Position numbers and translations under genes: made by a program. Of a stretch of 7,074 nucleotides of DNA, positions 6,169 to 7,074 are shown one piece after another (position 1 is the stretch's first letter; each line of letters starts with the position of its first letter). The notes below the pieces were generated by a model. The model was not told the DNA's origin. It saw nothing but the letters and a program-made list of their open reading frames with translations, and did no database searches. The stretch comes from Phycisphaerae bacterium (lineage in GTDB: Bacteria > Planctomycetota > Phycisphaerae > Sedimentisphaerales > Anaerobacaceae), in assembly GCA_030667885.1 (NCBI GenBank), contig DAOUVA010000229.1, positions 1 through 7,074 of the forward strand, given 5' to 3'.

Positions 6169-7074
6169 CTATCCCTCCCTGAAATCTTGGAAGTTGCCTG
6201 CAAGCAGTTCACCAAAACTCATTAAATTCTTGTTGAGATATTCTCGTAGCTGTCTGGAATTCTTGACTTTTTCGAAATGAGTAGCCCCGGTTTTATCAAC
6301 GACTGCAACATTAACATCTTCCGGCCTAATCCCATTAAGTAGATATGGGGAATGGGTCGTTATCAAGACCGGCCATTCTTCAGAATGTTCTTGTAGAAAA
6401 CGAAGTAGCTTTTCAATCGCAGTTGGATGCAGACAATTCTCCAACTCTTCCAAACATAGTATTGGTCCTCTGGCTTTTTTGGAGAATAACGCTTCTAATG
6501 TCGCAGCTACAACAAGAGTTCCATCAGAATATTCTTCAATCAAAGAGATTCTGTCACCAATTCTCTTTAATCCTAAAATTCTCATTCTTTTTATTTTTTC
6601 CTTTGCACCTTCTTTTTTTATAGGCGTCGGGATATCTTCAGCTTCAAAATGAACATCCTCCAAATCAAGAATATGACATAGACTTTCCTCGAACAAATTA
6701 TAGTACTTACCTTCTTTCTTGATATTATCTGCGATGAAAGACAAATCAAAAGAAGATACTTGTATATCTTCAATAGATTTTTCTGAATCTATGTCTCTTC
6801 TCAATGCTCTTGGAGACAGTGCAAAAATCTTTGTCAGTGATATCCAAGATATCCCACGATAAAAGATTTGAAATTCCGGGGAAAGACCTTGGAAATCTGC
6901 ATAGAGAGACCGAATAGCAAGCAGGGAGGAATTGTTTTTGGATATCGCGTGTTTCTTTAATCCTTTCTTTCCATGCTCCCTGACCCTTAATTCTTTTTCT
7001 TCTCTTGAAATATATATTTTCGCCCTGCCCGTTTTTATAGGTTCTTGTATTTCCTTCGCAGTTAATGACTCTCG
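6169..7074 (-). CDS. ABC/AAA-type ATPase (AAA_21/OLD-like), partial, N-terminus beyond window
   Basis: The minus-strand frame is open from the window edge to a TAG stop and gives 301 residues, so the gene continues upstream and the Walker A part is not seen. Visible motifs, numbered from the window edge: an ABC-signature-like YSDGTL at about 182-187, Walker B LCLEELEN at about 206-213 followed by LHP, and a switch/H-loop-like ITTHSPYLLN at about 238-247. These are the hallmarks of the ATPase half of OLD, RecF/SMC-like and PF13304 (AAA_21) proteins. Beyond this the C-terminus is only about 54 residues and has no fused nuclease. Instead, a separate TOPRIM protein is encoded 5 nt downstream, so the pair looks like a split OLD-type or PARIS/AbiL-type system in which the ATPase senses infection and controls the partner. 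That role is inference from family and layout. A TTG at 6804 inside the frame is not needed as a start, because coding clearly continues upstream of it. Confidence 0.82.
   Translation of the reverse strand, partial: RESLTAKEIQEPIKTGRAKIYISREEKELRVREHGKKGLKKHAISKNNSSLLAIRSLYADFQGLSPEFQIFYRGISWISLTKIFALSPRALRRDIDSEKSIEDIQVSSFDLSFIADNIKKEGKYYNLFEESLCHILDLEDVHFEAEDIPTPIKKEGAKEKIKRMRILGLKRIGDRISLIEEYSDGTLVVAATLEALFSKKARGPILCLEELENCLHPTAIEKLLRFLQEHSEEWPVLITTHSPYLLNGIRPEDVNVAVVDKTGATHFEKVKNSRQLREYLNKNLMSFGELLAGNFQDFREG

Noticed and set aside
6169..6804. ATPase gene starting at the TTG at 6804
   Set aside because: The same frame continues open to the window edge with plausible protein sequence, and Walker A would lie further upstream, so this is an internal codon of a truncated gene.

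Overview
The window has a bacterial layout, and every gene I can support lies on the minus strand. The best guess for the source is a planctomycete, probably of the Phycisphaerae/Sedimentisphaerales type. This rests on a Tat-exported sulfatase paired with a secreted FAD-dependent oxidoreductase that carries an N-terminal beta-sandwich-like domain, a gene combination typical of sulfated-polysaccharide-degrading planctomycetes and their relatives. The taxonomic call is an inference; no rRNA or other marker gene is present.

Layout in transcription order (high to low coordinates). (1) 7074-5519: a low-GC pair made of the C-terminal part of an ABC/AAA-type ATPase, cut by the window edge, and a tightly coupled 214-residue TOPRIM-like protein. 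The organisation resembles split OLD/PARIS/AbiL-type phage-defence modules. (2) 5518-5383: a promoter region with two copies of a TATAAT box in a 30-bp direct repeat. (3) 5382-2133: a two-gene operon, an S1-type sulfatase followed by a PF12831-like FAD oxidoreductase with a Sec signal peptide. (4) 2132-2002: a short spacer with two abutting small inverted repeats at the operon end. (5) 2001-496: a complete phage terminase large subunit homologue with ATPase and nuclease motifs, with no recognisable phage gene on either side inside the window. (6) 495-351: an AT-rich control region with two 15-bp TTCTG-N5-CAGAA palindromes around an extended -10 promoter. (7) 350-1: the N-terminal part of a helix-turn-helix regulator of the XRE plus ImmA/IrrE type, cut by the window edge.

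The central block (about 500-5400) is clearly richer in G+C than both flanks. A hand-counted 60-base sample at 4861-4920 holds 34 G/C; one at 5881-5940 holds 19. The flanks carry regulator and defence-like genes, so the window looks like metabolic genes and a stray terminase bordered by accessory DNA. The sulfatase and oxidoreductase plausibly act together on a sulfated glycan outside the cytoplasm. The ATPase and TOPRIM proteins plausibly act as a sensor/effector pair. Nothing ties these two groups together functionally. The points most worth a second look are the ATPase-TOPRIM pair, the isolated terminase with its cysteine cluster, and the spaced operator-like palindromes in front of the XRE gene.
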